Positions 1 to 11,000 are shown, numbered from the stretch's first letter. The stretch is 64,000 nt of DNA from Pseudoflavitalea rhizosphaerae (GCF_003991355.1 NZ_RCSU01000002.1:739081-803080); one strand, 5' to 3'. Made by a program: numbers and translations. The notes: generated from the letters alone by a model not told the origin.

Positions 1-69
1 TCGCCCGCATTCAGGAGATTCAGTAATGGAACTGAAAATAAATAAGTCTTTATCCGGGAACTGATCAAA

Positions 70-501
70 TCATTTATTCATCAGCGCCCTTCCGGCAGTG
101 ATACGAAATCCTAATGGTGCAGTGTTTTCCCTTTGGATCACAAGTTCAAGGTTGGCTATGGATTGAAAGATCGAATATTCCAGATCACTGCTGCCAGCCT
201 CATTCAGAATGCTGAACTGATCAGCCTGCAATTCATTCCGGCCATCCTGTTGAATGCATGATCCGCTCAGTCTGCAAAGCAATGTCTCAGGCTTTGAACC
301 ACTCTCCTTTTTCACGATGACCGGCAATTCCATACTGAACTTCTTATCTTCTGCAATGGTAACCTGGAATGGATTCCCCATATGAACGGAGGCCCACTGG
401 CCTGAAATACTATTTACATTTTTATCATTTATGCTTTCTACATTTTTCTTGCAGGAAAAGAGACAAATGAAAGCAGCTGCAATACAATATATATTTCTCA
501 T
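70..501 (-). CDS. small hypothetical lipoprotein
   Basis: The protein has 143 residues and I do not recognise its family. A short hydrophobic leader ends in a lipobox (L-F-S-Cys17), so it should be exported and lipid-anchored. After the Cys comes a polar linker and a GQW motif near residues 34-36, followed by a beta-rich sequence, which hints at a small beta-barrel or beta-sandwich but does not prove one. I chose the ATG at 501; a TTG at 525 in the same frame would add eight residues before the leader and would overlap the upstream gene. It lies 14 bases after the beta-helix gene and is the last gene of the region 0 operon visible here, so it probably serves the same glycan-use locus. Confidence 0.6.
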   Translation of the reverse strand: MRNIYCIAAAFICLFSCKKNVESINDKNVNSISGQWASVHMGNPFQVTIAEDKKFSMELPVIVKKESGSKPETLLCRLSGSCIQQDGRNELQADQFSILNEAGSSDLEYSIFQSIANLELVIQRENTAPLGFRITAGRALMNK

Positions 502-515
502 CTTATTCAGTTTAA

Positions 516-2462
516 TTATTGACAATTGATTAAGGAATAAGCTGCGTAACTACCGGAAGACGGCAACTTCGATTGTGTAACCCAGTTTGTCATGTCTTTA
601 TAGGCAACAGTAATGGTGGCGCCCAGCGCTGTGAATGCAGACCTGTTGATGCTCAACTCGGTGACGGTTGCGGATTTACTGGCATTTACAGTAGCAGAAA
701 CGGCCGTCCATGACCAACCACCGGTGCCGGTATACCTGTACAAAAGGCCATTCTCGATCAGGTAATCGGCGCCGGAAGATCCAAACTGACTGTCCTGATA
801 CCCAGTGCCCGCATTGTTATCGGAATCGATATAAATTTGATATTGTGTATTGTCCATCCCGCTGCCGGCAACACCAAAGAACAATAACTGCGCATTGTTG
901 GTCACCTTCAAAGTCAATGCGCTCTGACCTGTAGCCGTTGCTATGGCAGCAATACTGCTCCAGTCGTTCAGATTTCCATTTACAGTAATAGCAGGACAGG
1001 AACTTTGCGTTCCGGTTTCATCAACTCCTATATCTACTCTTGTTCCGTTCAGTCTTGGCTGGCCATCAAAATCCACTTCTCCTGAAAATGGGCTGAACCC
1101 GGATTTTCCCGCATTGATACAGGGAGAGCCAGACTGCAGGTGAGGATCAGGGTTAGTTTCACTGGCGCTGGTAATCTCCGGATCAGAAAAAATGGACTGA
1201 TCTGTACCGTTATCATTCGTCAGTGTTCGGAAGGCTGTGAGGTCCAAACCAGTCCAGGTTCCGGCACCGGTCTGCTGGCTGGCGCTGAAGGAAGCAGTAT
1301 TGTTGTAATAATAGTTTGCCCTGCAATTGATGGCTGAAACGCCGGTAGCCACCGTGAACATCTGCGTATAACGGCCATAGATCACATTGTTGAAGCAATC
1401 GATATTATTCGCGTTTTGCAGCACGATCTCACTCGCCCACTGGCTGGAAGAAGCATTTTTGATAAGCGTATTACCAGTGATGGAGCTGTAAGAAACAGTG
1501 CCTTCCGCGCTTCCATTGTTCACGCCATTGGAACCGTACAAGATCCCCGCCAGTGAATTATTATAGATAAGATTGTTCCTTACATGAATACCGCTTGAGG
1601 TGGCATTGGGTTTATCTATCTGGTTCTCGCAACCAACTGTGATCCCAAACTTACTATTGTACACTTTGTTGTTGGCGATCAAAACATTTATCGCACCATC
1701 AGCGTAGATGGCGCCATTATCCGTATAGTTGCAAATGCAGTTGTAGGCCGTATTCCCCTTGATAGTACCATTCGATGGCTGGTTATTGGTGGTAATTGCC
1801 GGATAAGTAGCCAATCCCAGTACATCGATCCCGATATTGGTGATATGATGTACATTATTCCCTTCAATATTGAAATTGTTTATATTCCCTTTCAATGCAA
1901 TGCCTTCACTCCAACCTGTAATGCAATAAGACACTTCATTGTTGAGAATGGAAACATTGCTGATTGCTGAAGATGCATTGTCCCCAACAATCGCAATTCC
2001 ATTGGCGCCAACACCACTGCTACCGGGATTGTCCGAAGGGTCCCAGCTTTTGTTAACGTAAGAGATCTCAGTGATCTTGTTTCCGGAAATAGTAAGATTA
2101 TTTCCTGCGCCAATAAAAGTGATCCCGGTAGACCATGCCTGTTTTCGGATGTTCTTGATAGTTAGCCCGGAAATAGTTACAGAACTTGAGTTCTCGATAT
2201 AAATGGTATGCACAGCTGAACCATTCCCGGCAATGACGGCTTCACCATCACCTGCACTGGTAAGGGTGATATTATTCTTGTTGGCGATCACCACCGCCTG
2301 ACTGTAAGTTCCGGCATGTAGCAGCACCCGGTCCCCGGCCACGCAGGCATCAATTTGTGTTTGAATGGAAGCAGGCGCATATACATGCCTGTCAACCGCA
2401 AGTAAGTTCAGACAATAGAATAGTAGTGCCGCGATCATCGCAGCTTTTCTCATGTGTTCCAT
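516..2462 (-). CDS. secreted right-handed beta-helix protein with CBM9-like C-terminal domain
   Basis: This 648-residue protein begins with a Sec signal peptide (hydrophobic stretch up to about residue 22). Residues about 28-470 are the short, Asn/Ile/Val-rich repeats with recurring NN.I and G.T turns typical of right-handed parallel beta-helices, the fold of many polysaccharide lyases and GH28-type enzymes. Residues about 485-648 start with a VNGNLNDW stretch and resemble the CBM9/DOMON-like sandwich found at the end of secreted glycan-active proteins. Its place after SusCD, GH31 and DUF4832 genes supports a role in binding or cleaving a polysaccharide. No catalytic residues can be assigned by eye, so the reaction is unknown. 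A second ATG nine bases downstream (MRKAA) is an equally good start. Confidence 0.8.
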   Translation of the reverse strand: MEHMRKAAMIAALLFYCLNLLAVDRHVYAPASIQTQIDACVAGDRVLLHAGTYSQAVVIANKNNITLTSAGDGEAVIAGNGSAVHTIYIENSSSVTISGLTIKNIRKQAWSTGITFIGAGNNLTISGNKITEISYVNKSWDPSDNPGSSGVGANGIAIVGDNASSAISNVSILNNEVSYCITGWSEGIALKGNINNFNIEGNNVHHITNIGIDVLGLATYPAITTNNQPSNGTIKGNTAYNCICNYTDNGAIYADGAINVLIANNKVYNSKFGITVGCENQIDKPNATSSGIHVRNNLIYNNSLAGILYGSNGVNNGSAEGTVSYSSITGNTLIKNASSSQWASEIVLQNANNIDCFNNVIYGRYTQMFTVATGVSAINCRANYYYNNTASFSASQQTGAGTWTGLDLTAFRTLTNDNGTDQSIFSDPEITSASETNPDPHLQSGSPCINAGKSGFSPFSGEVDFDGQPRLNGTRVDIGVDETGTQSSCPAITVNGNLNDWSSIAAIATATGQSALTLKVTNNAQLLFFGVAGSGMDNTQYQIYIDSDNNAGTGYQDSQFGSSGADYLIENGLLYRYTGTGGWSWTAVSATVNASKSATVTELSINRSAFTALGATITVAYKDMTNWVTQSKLPSSGSYAAYSLINCQ

Positions 2463-2487
2463 AATGGCAAATTTTAAGTGTGAAAGA

Positions 2488-4023
2488 TTATTTTATGGTT
2501 AGATAAATACCCAGCTTATTCAAGCCGGTAGCGGGTTCCCAGGTATCATTGTTTGCGAAGCGGACAGCATATTCAGGGCGCTCACCAATGCTTCCGTATT
2601 TGTCGGGCAGGAATAAAAAAGTCTCGTATTCGCCGGGAGTAACTGTTGAGGGTACTGTTATGGCGCTTTCCAATTTAATATTTCCGCTATACCATGTGCG
2701 GGGATCGGCATCTGTATCGAAGGAAAACTGTTGTCCTGTTGTGCTGTTCCTTAAAACTATTTTCACCTGCCGGGGATTGTAGCAGGACGCGTACCCCCGG
2801 TTGATCATTTCGATACTGAAATTCATTTTTTGTCCGGCGGCCACCGTCTTAGGGAAACTGGCCGACTGCAGCACGAACCTGTATCCCAATCTTTTCTTTA
2901 TCTCTTCCATGCAACCACCGGTCTGCCAATCGTTGTTCACATCATTATTGTAGGCACAGTTCAGGAAACTGTAATGAAGGCTTTCCAGTTCGCTTTGTGC
3001 AATACCTGCTGGTGCGCAATCGTTTTGCGGGCTGTAATCATCCGTGCAGGTTTCGCCGCCCACCACAACAAACCTGCTGTCTTTCTTTTTGTATCCTTTC
3101 AGTACACCGAGGTCTGATTTGCGTACGGATAAGGAGTTACCATAATCCTCGTAAGTGCCGTAATCATCGGGAGAAGCAAGGAGACAATCGTTGTGAAATC
3201 CGATACGCGCTTTATCGGTTCCCTTGAATGCTTCATTGTCCAGCAATGGAGCAACACTGGTCAGCGCCTGTATACCATACACGAATCGTTGCTTCAATTG
3301 CGGATAACGGACCTGTATCATCCTGTCTGTGGGCACCGCTTCCAACAGAGCGCGAAGCACATCTGTTCTGTCGCGCCAGTTATCATCCAGCAGTTTTCCC
3401 GCCGCTCCGGTCTGCGAAGCGTCGCCAAAATGATCAGTATAATACTGTTCGCCCCAAACTCCTATAAAGCCCATTTGCACACATGCGATCACATCTGCAT
3501 TATTATGAAAGAGATCTTTCAATTGTGCAATATGGCCGAGTACAATTGATTTGGGCGCATCACCATAAGGCGGACAAATAAATCCTTCCGGACAGGCGCC
3601 GGCATTTGAGGTATTGGTGTATGTGAACCGGGGGATCAGTTTTGATCCGGCTTTCCGGGCTATTTCAAAATCGGCCCTGACATTGTCCAGGAATTCTGCA
3701 GACAGAGGTTTGTCCTTAAATACATTCAAAATGTAATAACGGAATACCAGCGTGCTTTTCACACTGTAATTACCGCCATCGGCCTTTTTCCCATTTCTCC
3801 ATTCTTTCAGCTGGTCCTGATCCAATGGAATGAAATTGCCGGCAGTGGTTTCACTATAGCGGTAAAAACCTCTTTCCGGATTGGGGAAGTCTTCATTACT
3901 TTCAGTATAACTGACGGTGATGGTTTCCGTATCCTGGGCAGATGATTTTACCGGTTTTGAACAAACTATAGTTGTAAGTCCAATCACCAGGAAAGAGAAA
4001 AACATTTTCACGCCGACATCCAT
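2488..4023 (-). CDS. DUF4874/DUF4832 domain secreted protein
   Basis: The 511-residue protein has an N-terminal signal sequence to about residue 30. It then shows the NPERGFYRY signature at the start of DUF4874 (about residues 45-215), with an AVxxGxxGxWGE-like segment (GFIGVWGEQYYTD), followed by a DUF4832 region (about 225-505) that ends in a beta-sandwich-like part. The N-terminal half looks like a TIM-barrel glycosidase relative. The two domains usually occur together in Bacteroidota proteins of unproven activity beside SusCD genes. It lies 29 bases downstream of the GH31 gene and 25 bases before the beta-helix gene, so the three are probably cotranscribed. A glycoside-hydrolase-like function is inferred, not shown. 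Confidence 0.8.
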   Translation of the reverse strand: MDVGVKMFFSFLVIGLTTIVCSKPVKSSAQDTETITVSYTESNEDFPNPERGFYRYSETTAGNFIPLDQDQLKEWRNGKKADGGNYSVKSTLVFRYYILNVFKDKPLSAEFLDNVRADFEIARKAGSKLIPRFTYTNTSNAGACPEGFICPPYGDAPKSIVLGHIAQLKDLFHNNADVIACVQMGFIGVWGEQYYTDHFGDASQTGAAGKLLDDNWRDRTDVLRALLEAVPTDRMIQVRYPQLKQRFVYGIQALTSVAPLLDNEAFKGTDKARIGFHNDCLLASPDDYGTYEDYGNSLSVRKSDLGVLKGYKKKDSRFVVVGGETCTDDYSPQNDCAPAGIAQSELESLHYSFLNCAYNNDVNNDWQTGGCMEEIKKRLGYRFVLQSASFPKTVAAGQKMNFSIEMINRGYASCYNPRQVKIVLRNSTTGQQFSFDTDADPRTWYSGNIKLESAITVPSTVTPGEYETFLFLPDKYGSIGERPEYAVRFANNDTWEPATGLNKLGIYLTIK

Positions 4024-4052
4024 TTTGTGTAAAATGATAATAATGAAAAAAT

Positions 4053-5663
4053 CTACTTCAATACCAGTTCAAAGAATGGCAACTCGTTCAAAGCCGCTTC
4101 CACAGTGATCCTGACCGGCCCCTTGAATTTTCTTCCATCGATATACTTCCAAATTCCCTTCGGCAGCATAACGTTCCTTTTGTTATCCTTTGCAAGGACC
4201 GGCGCCACCAGGATGCTATCGCCGATCATCAGCTGATCGTTGCAGCCCGCAAATCCTGCATTGGGAAAAACATATTCCATATGTCTTACCACAGGTTCAC
4301 CGGTGATGGCGCTTTTCTTTACCAGTTCCATGATCAGCGGCGTGTATTTCTTTCTCAGTGCAACAGCTTCTTTGATGGCAGCCAGGTGTGGTTGGTCCAG
4401 TATCCGCCAGGGCGCCACGGAGAATTGCATCATTGGCATGAGCGCATGACATTGAGCAGAGCGCACAACCAGGTCCTGGTCCAGCTTACTGGCATCTACA
4501 TTATCGAAGGAGCTGTAGTCGCCGCCACCGATCATATCCGGGCAGGTAAAAGGATAGCCCAGCAATCCGGCGGCTGTCATGCCCGGCACCAGTTTCCGCA
4601 GGTCTTCCCAGGTATGCAGTTTATCCCTCAGTCTTTCTGCAAGTGGTTCACCTCCCCGCTTCCACATAGCGCGGTATTCATTCAGCGGGTATTTGAGGCC
4701 GAAAGCTCCCCACAATTCCGTGTGTTGATTGGCTGTTGCGGGTTGAAAAGAAATTGTATTAGAAGGATAATATTCCGGATCACCTGCATCGAACTTGAAA
4801 CCATCAACGCCGTATTCTCTGATCAGTTTATCCAATTGCTGCTGGTACCAGTTTATTGCTTCGGGATTGGTAAAATCCATCACCATGCTGAAACCATTCC
4901 ACCATTGTATGATCGCTGGCCTGGTGGCATTTTCCCAGGTTCCGTTTTTCTCTTTTTCCATCATCACCCACTTCTTCTTCATCAGGAAGCGCGCCTCTTC
5001 GGAATCCGGACGGATAAACGGACAAACCCAGACCATTACTTTAAAGCCCAGCCGGTGCAAAGTATCCATCATGGCTTTGGCGTTATCGAACCTGTCTTTC
5101 CTGAATTCAAACCGGCCATAGTAAGGAGCCCAGTTATCGTCTATCATCAGCACACCCGGCTCAAAACCGTTGTCAATAATGGAGCGCGCATACTTTAAAA
5201 TATCATGCTGATTTTGATCGTAAATGAGCTCGATCCAGGTATTGTACTGGGGTTTGGAAAACAACAACTCGTCAGGTATTTTGCCTGATGGAGGGAAACA
5301 TTTACTGGCGGCAGCTTTGTACGCTTCTGACAATGTGCTTCCGGCTTTTTCTATGATTATATTTTTTTGTTTGCTGAATTTTATTTCTTTATCTGTTAAA
5401 GTGAAAGCAAAAGGCTGATCACTCCAGACATACCGGCCTTTATTGGAGAGCAATAAAGGAGCGGCCTGGTTTCCTCTTACATCTCCGTTCAGGTCAAGTG
5501 TAAAACCTTTTGGGAAAGGCATGTGCTGACTTTCATTCACTGCAGCACCATACCATTTTTCACCGGGTAACAATGCCACTGTTTGCTGTGCAGATGAAAT
5601 CATCATATTCATCAGGAATAAAATGCCCAGTAACAGTCGCATATAAGATGTACGTTTTTCCAT
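4053..5663 (-). CDS. glycoside hydrolase family 31 enzyme, exported
   Basis: This 536-residue protein has a signal peptide (to about residue 26) and a GH31 catalytic barrel. The barrel's DDNW motif is near residue 175, and the nucleophile segment GFKFDAGD has the likely catalytic Asp292. The later CPDMIGGGDYSSF segment (residues 374-386) offers Asp376 or Asp382 as acid/base. GH31 enzymes retain alpha-glucosidic, alpha-xylosidic or alpha-galactosidic substrates; the KFDAG form and the short length resemble the MYORG-type branch more than the 700-900-residue alpha-glucosidases, so alpha-galactosidase activity is as likely as alpha-glucosidase. Its ATG directly abuts the stop codon of the upstream lipoprotein gene (TAA-ATG), which argues for translational coupling. 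It is the main identified glycosidase of the locus. Confidence 0.88.
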   Translation of the reverse strand: MEKRTSYMRLLLGILFLMNMMISSAQQTVALLPGEKWYGAAVNESQHMPFPKGFTLDLNGDVRGNQAAPLLLSNKGRYVWSDQPFAFTLTDKEIKFSKQKNIIIEKAGSTLSEAYKAAASKCFPPSGKIPDELLFSKPQYNTWIELIYDQNQHDILKYARSIIDNGFEPGVLMIDDNWAPYYGRFEFRKDRFDNAKAMMDTLHRLGFKVMVWVCPFIRPDSEEARFLMKKKWVMMEKEKNGTWENATRPAIIQWWNGFSMVMDFTNPEAINWYQQQLDKLIREYGVDGFKFDAGDPEYYPSNTISFQPATANQHTELWGAFGLKYPLNEYRAMWKRGGEPLAERLRDKLHTWEDLRKLVPGMTAAGLLGYPFTCPDMIGGGDYSSFDNVDASKLDQDLVVRSAQCHALMPMMQFSVAPWRILDQPHLAAIKEAVALRKKYTPLIMELVKKSAITGEPVVRHMEYVFPNAGFAGCNDQLMIGDSILVAPVLAKDNKRNVMLPKGIWKYIDGRKFKGPVRITVEAALNELPFFELVLK

Positions 5664-6491
5664 TTATTTATCCCTCCATTTATCTACTTTGATCCTCCAT
5701 ATCCCGCCACGTTCAGTGGTGGTATAATTCCAGGTAACATCAGCGCCGGTCAATGATACAGCCTGTGTTTCCCAGGTGCCACGGCAAACGAAGATCTCTG
5801 TCAGTTGCCAGTCTGTATGTCCGGGTGGATAAGGAATAGACAGGCAATAGCAGTTATTCATGTCAGGGTTCTTGTGGAATTTGTATTGCGGCTCATTGCG
5901 GCTGCCCCATCCATTGATACTGCCAAAAATATACAGGTCTTCATCGGCAGGCGTTGTAGCCGGTGTTTCCAGCATGATGGTGATCTGGTTGGCTACAATG
6001 CAGTCTGCAACCGGATCACAGGTCAGCACATCTTTTCCATAAAAACTCTTTTTTCCTATTTCAGTATTGTGAGTATCAAAGGAGGTAACCAGTACTTTAT
6101 ATACACCTCCCCTTGCCTCTTTGGGTATGTTAAGCTGTACATTGAAAATATGATATTCAGGACGATAGAAGGAAGTGATCTCAGCAGAACTGAGTAGTTC
6201 ATCTTCTTCATTCATCAGTTGAAAGGAGATCTTTCCCAGACCGGTAGTGGAACCGGTATTGCCATTGACGGGAATATATTTTCCCTGCAGGCCGGACATG
6301 CTTGCTACTGTATCTTCAGCCGTCAGATCCTGGTCATTGTTCACATTGTCCACTTTGAATATGGTGAGGGAATTTTCGATATCGTAGGGAGCGCCGTTGT
6401 GATCGTCGTTCTTATTGCAGCTGACAATGATAAGCGTCAACACCAAAGAGGCCATGAACCCGGCAAACAGCCACTTGCTTTTCTTATTCAT
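5664..6491 (-). CDS. SusE/SusF-like carbohydrate-binding lipoprotein
   Basis: A 275-residue lipoprotein with lipobox I-V-S-Cys25 and an acidic, flexible stretch after the Cys. Residues about 40-160 look like an Ig-like sandwich. Residues about 170-275 resemble a CBM20/48-type starch-binding fold: a YIFGSINGW segment near its start, then a FVCRGTWET segment like the xxRGSWET strand of such modules. It follows SusD by 18 bases and precedes GH31 with no gap, the usual position of a SusE/SusF-type surface glycan-binding protein. Those proteins hold glycan at the cell surface for SusCD. The family assignment rests on motif resemblance and position, so the exact Pfam class is uncertain. Confidence 0.6.
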   Translation of the reverse strand: MNKKSKWLFAGFMASLVLTLIIVSCNKNDDHNGAPYDIENSLTIFKVDNVNNDQDLTAEDTVASMSGLQGKYIPVNGNTGSTTGLGKISFQLMNEEDELLSSAEITSFYRPEYHIFNVQLNIPKEARGGVYKVLVTSFDTHNTEIGKKSFYGKDVLTCDPVADCIVANQITIMLETPATTPADEDLYIFGSINGWGSRNEPQYKFHKNPDMNNCYCLSIPYPPGHTDWQLTEIFVCRGTWETQAVSLTGADVTWNYTTTERGGIWRIKVDKWRDK

Positions 6492-6509
6492 AAGAAATTA
6501 TTTATTTGA

Positions 6510-8072
6510 TCAGTAACCAGGTGTTTGTTTTACAATACCCTTACTTAATTCTATTTCAGATTGTGGAATTGGGTACAACATGTAATGGTCCTGCCAGGGA
6601 CGTGTGGTGGTGTTGATCTTTCCAACACGGATCAGTGCATTCTTCAGGGAATCCACTCCCCATCGTCTCAGATCGAACAAACGCCAGGCTTCCATGCCCA
6701 ATTCCAAACGTCTTTCATTCCTGATATTGCGCAGGAGCTCATCATTGTTGTATGACTGGTAATCGGATTCGGATGGTAAGGTCAGTCCTGCCCTGTTCCT
6801 CACACGCAGCAGCAGATCGATGGCCTCATCTTTGGCGGCAGTACCTACAGAGCCTTCAGACATCAGCGCTTCAGCTCGGGTCAGCAAAACGTCTGAAAAA
6901 CGGAACAAAGGCCAGTTGAGCGGAATGATATCATAACGTTTGTAATCGCTGATCTCTTTTCCGGGCACTACGTGTTTGCCCATGCCAGGTGCGCCAGCGT
7001 TGCCGCACATCGTTACTCCGGAGATCACATCATCGGTGGTGGTGGCTGTGTATTTGCGTCTTCCGTCGCCAGGCTGAAACTGACTGTACAGGTCACCCGA
7101 AGGCGCATTTTGCCCCCACATGCCATTGCCGCAACCAACTCGTATAGGCGTTAACGTTCCATCGAAAGAGTCAGGTCCCCAGCCGCCGCCATTGTCTGTA
7201 AAATTCTCAACACGCTGGATCTCCCAAACCGACTCAATACCGTTGGCTGTGGCTTGGACAAAGTTTGCGTAATAGTCGGGATTCAGATTGTATTCGCCTG
7301 ATGCCATTACCACCTGGGCGGCAGCAGCGGCTTCCGTGTATTTTTTATCGAAGAGGAATACTTTCGCCAGCAACGCGCCTGCCGCGCCTTTGGTAACGCG
7401 GCCCACCATTTTTTCATCGATGGTTGTCTGTTTTGTCGGGAGTGCCGGGATAGCTTCGGTGAGGTCTTTTTCAATCTGATCGTACACCTGTCTCGCCGTA
7501 GCACGGGGCATGTTCACATCATCTGCATTGCCCGGATTGATGGGCTTCGTGAACAAGGGGATCCCACCATAATAATTCACCAGCATGAAATAATAGATAG
7601 CCCGCAATGCCTTGCATTCCGCAATGAAGCGCGCTTTTTTCTGATCGGAGATGGGTGCGGTTTCGATGCCATTGATGGCCACATTGGCGCGGTTGATGCC
7701 TTCATAAAATCCCTTGTACATATTCTCGAAAGCAGGACTGAATTTCGCTTCAGCAACATTGGCATAATCGGTGATTGGGTTGATATCAACATAGGGAGGG
7801 CTGCCATCATCCCGGTTCATTCCGAAATTGCTATCATCGGAAGCGCCGTCTCCCAGGGTCCAGAACATGCGGTCGAATGTTTTGTCCCAGCCGGAAACAT
7901 CGTATACACCCACCACTGCCTGGAAAGCTTTCGCCTCATCTGTGAAATAGGTTTCTATTGTATATTGACCGATAGGTTTCTTATCGAGAAATCCTTTGTT
8001 GCAACCCCATACCACCACTACCATCATGGCGATCGTCAGCGTTGCAATAATTATCTTTTTATATTTTTCCAT
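6510..8072 (-). CDS. RagB/SusD family outer-membrane nutrient-binding lipoprotein
   Basis: The 520-residue protein has a lipobox (V-W-G-Cys24) followed by the FLDKKP stretch seen in many SusD proteins. The N-terminal half carries the TPR-like helical part, with RAxxYFMLVNYYGGIPL near residues 150-165. Near the C-terminus is the usual RNERRLELGMEAWRLFDLRRWG block (around residues 450-475), ending with YPIPQSEIELS. SusD proteins form the lid on a SusC barrel and capture the substrate at the cell surface. It lies 18 bases after SusC and is surely its partner. The accompanying GH31 and CBM-like proteins suggest an alpha-linked glycan as cargo. Confidence 0.95.
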   Translation of the reverse strand: MEKYKKIIIATLTIAMMVVVVWGCNKGFLDKKPIGQYTIETYFTDEAKAFQAVVGVYDVSGWDKTFDRMFWTLGDGASDDSNFGMNRDDGSPPYVDINPITDYANVAEAKFSPAFENMYKGFYEGINRANVAINGIETAPISDQKKARFIAECKALRAIYYFMLVNYYGGIPLFTKPINPGNADDVNMPRATARQVYDQIEKDLTEAIPALPTKQTTIDEKMVGRVTKGAAGALLAKVFLFDKKYTEAAAAAQVVMASGEYNLNPDYYANFVQATANGIESVWEIQRVENFTDNGGGWGPDSFDGTLTPIRVGCGNGMWGQNAPSGDLYSQFQPGDGRRKYTATTTDDVISGVTMCGNAGAPGMGKHVVPGKEISDYKRYDIIPLNWPLFRFSDVLLTRAEALMSEGSVGTAAKDEAIDLLLRVRNRAGLTLPSESDYQSYNNDELLRNIRNERRLELGMEAWRLFDLRRWGVDSLKNALIRVGKINTTTRPWQDHYMLYPIPQSEIELSKGIVKQTPGY

Positions 8073-8090
8073 TGCAAGAGTTGTTAATCG

Positions 8091-11000
8091 TTAAAAAGTA
8101 ACATTCAGTCCAAACAGCAACATTCGGGGTTGCGGATATACGCCCCGGTCTACACCGATCTGCAAATCCCTGTTGGCGGAGAACACATCGCTGTATCCCG
8201 TTGAGTTGATGCCGATCTCAGGATCGAATCCTTTGTATTTTGTTATCGTGAAAAGATTACTGGCGCTCACATAGAACCTGATCCGCTCTATCTGCATTTT
8301 CTTTGAAAGTACTGTCGGTACAGTATAACCGATCTGAATATTCTTCAATCGCAGATAAGATCCATCCTGCAGCCAGAAACTGGAAAACCGGCTGTTCTTC
8401 GCATTATCATAATCACGGAAAGCGATCCTTGGTAAACTGGCATCAGGATTATCAGGCGTCCAGCTTTTCTTCACATCGGCCAGCCTGTTAATACCTTCAT
8501 TGTACCTGGGATCGCCCACTGTTCCCTGCTGGTAGAAATAATTGTAGATCTTGTTACCGGCCACCCCTTGAAGCAGCATACTGAAATCGAAATTCTCATA
8601 ACTCAGATTCAGGTTGATGCCGTAAGTGTATTTGGGAGTAGGGTTACCAATGATGGTCCTGTCTTCTTCATTGATCTTTTTATCACCATTGAGGTCTTTG
8701 TAACGGATATCGCCGGGGCGCAGTTCCGATCCTACCTGGTCAACCGGTGCATTTTGTATTTCCGCATCAGACTTATAGATGCCATCGTACACAAATCCAT
8801 AGAAGGCGGAAATGGGATGCCCCACCATTGTTCTCGAAGGCTGGTAAGCGCCTACCAGCGTACCATCCGGTGGAACGATGAAATCCATATCACCTAAACT
8901 GATCACTTCATTTTTGTTGATACTTCCATTTGCACAAATGGAATAATGTAATTTCCCGCTTGCATTATTATAAGTAACAGTAGCTTCAAAGCCGGTGTTG
9001 CGGATATTGTCGCCATCGAGGTTGATCAATGGAGGATTGGTGCTGGAACCGAAAATATCGCGCACTTTGGGGATCACGCGCATTCCTTTGGTGATGCGGT
9101 TGTACCAGTCGAGTGTGATGTTCAAACGCCCGCGGTATGCAGTGAGATCAAGCCCGATATCCGCTTGCCTCAACCGCTCCCATCCTGTTCCGGTAACGCT
9201 CGCATATTGTCCCAGTGAAATTCCATTCTGCGATACACCGCCCAGTCCATAATTGGAATTGATCTTAACCAGTGAATAACCTGGATAGGCAAGATTGCCG
9301 ATATTGCCCATTTCACCATAACTGGCGCGGAAACTCAGCTCATCGATCTGTTCTATCGCTTCCATGAATTTTTCTTTAGCCATCCTCCATTTAACGGAGG
9401 CGGCCGGAAAGAAGCCCCTGGGTTTATCGGTTACATATGCGGGTGAGCCGGCGTCCTGCCTGCCTGTTAACTGGAGATAATATTTTTCTTTGTAGTTATA
9501 GCTCAGTCGTCCGAACATGGATGTATAGGCGATCTCAGAAGGTGGTGTGAAAGGGAAACTGATGGTGGCGGGATCACCCAGACCAGGCTGCTGGAAATCG
9601 GGCGTCTGGTTGGAGAAATTACTTTGACTGTAATTGATGGCTTTGTTGTACACGTATTGTGCAACGTAACCGGCAGTAAGTTCAAGACTGTGACCTTTCA
9701 ACCATTTGGACCAGGTGGCATAGTTATCCCAGTTCCAGTTATGACCACCGTATTGCCCTGCATAGAGATTGGTGGCAGACACAGGCGCAGCAGCGCTTCC
9801 CACCAGGCTTCCATTGAAAACGGAATAGCTGCCTGAATACTGTCCTGCTGCAAAAGTGGAACGGAATGTAATGCCGAAAGGCAGTTTCACCTGTCCGAAT
9901 ACACTGCCGGAAAGATTATTGTCGGTATACTTCGGATTGCTTTTTTGTATGGTGTTGACGGGATGAAAGATATTTCCGTACCAGTTGATATTGGCCACTG
10001 GCGCCACGCCATATTCACCATTGCTGCCATACACCGGAATATCGGGGGAATAGAAAACAGCCGACTGCATGAAACCTGTTCTGTCGTCATTAGTGCCGGC
10101 CACCACTTTCCTGTTGGAAGTGGAATAGCCCAATGTAATTCCTACTTTCAACCATTTGTTGGCGTTAGTTTCCGCATTGGCGCGTAATGATGTACGTTGG
10201 AATCCGCTGTTCACCATCGTTCCGTCTTCTTTTCTATGTCCAACGGAAAAATAATAAGTGGATTTGCTGTCGCCTCCTGAAACACCAATGCTGCCATCCA
10301 CCACTTTTCCTGTATGGAAAACCTGGTCCTGCCAGTTGGTGCCGGATTTTGGAAGATTGGCAATGCGCTGCGGTGTTGCCCATTCCGGGTTGACAGCAAT
10401 GGGCACAAAGGAAACAACATCTTTGAATTGTTCATTGTAGGCCCTGATGATATTCGTATTCAGTGTCGCTTTTTCCTGAATATTCAGCACGTCCATTTTT
10501 TTCCAGACCTGTGATACGCCGGTAAAACCATCAAGAGTCACTCTCACTTTCCCGGAACTTGTGCCTTTCTTTGTTTTGATGAGCACCACGCCATTGGCGG
10601 AACGCACACCGTAAATAGACAGTGCCGCTGCATCTTTCAGGATATCGATGCTTTCTATATCATTTGGATTGAGGAATGAAATACCGTTAGGTTGGATGAT
10701 ATCATCCACTACATACAGCGGCTCGCTGCTGCCGGCAGGACTGGCGGTGGAGATACCGCGGATGCGCACACTGATCTGCCCACCGGGATCACCGGTACTG
10801 GATGTGACCTGTACGCCTGCGGCCCTTCCCTGCAATGCCTGGTCGATAGTGGCCACCGGCGCTTTTCGCAGCACATCACCGGATACACTGGATACAGCGC
10901 TGGTAAGATCTTTTCGTTGCTTTGTGCCATAACCCACCACCACAACATCCTTCAGCATATCGTTGCCTGGTTTCAGGCTCACGATAACGGCATTATTGCC

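Noticed and set aside
1..69. Possible start of another minus-strand gene at position 10 (ATG reading off the left edge)
   Set aside because: Only three codons are visible, which is too little to support a gene.
4281..5198. A 305-codon plus-strand frame opposite the GH31 gene
   Set aside because: It overlaps the GH31 catalytic motifs fully and has no recognisable protein features.
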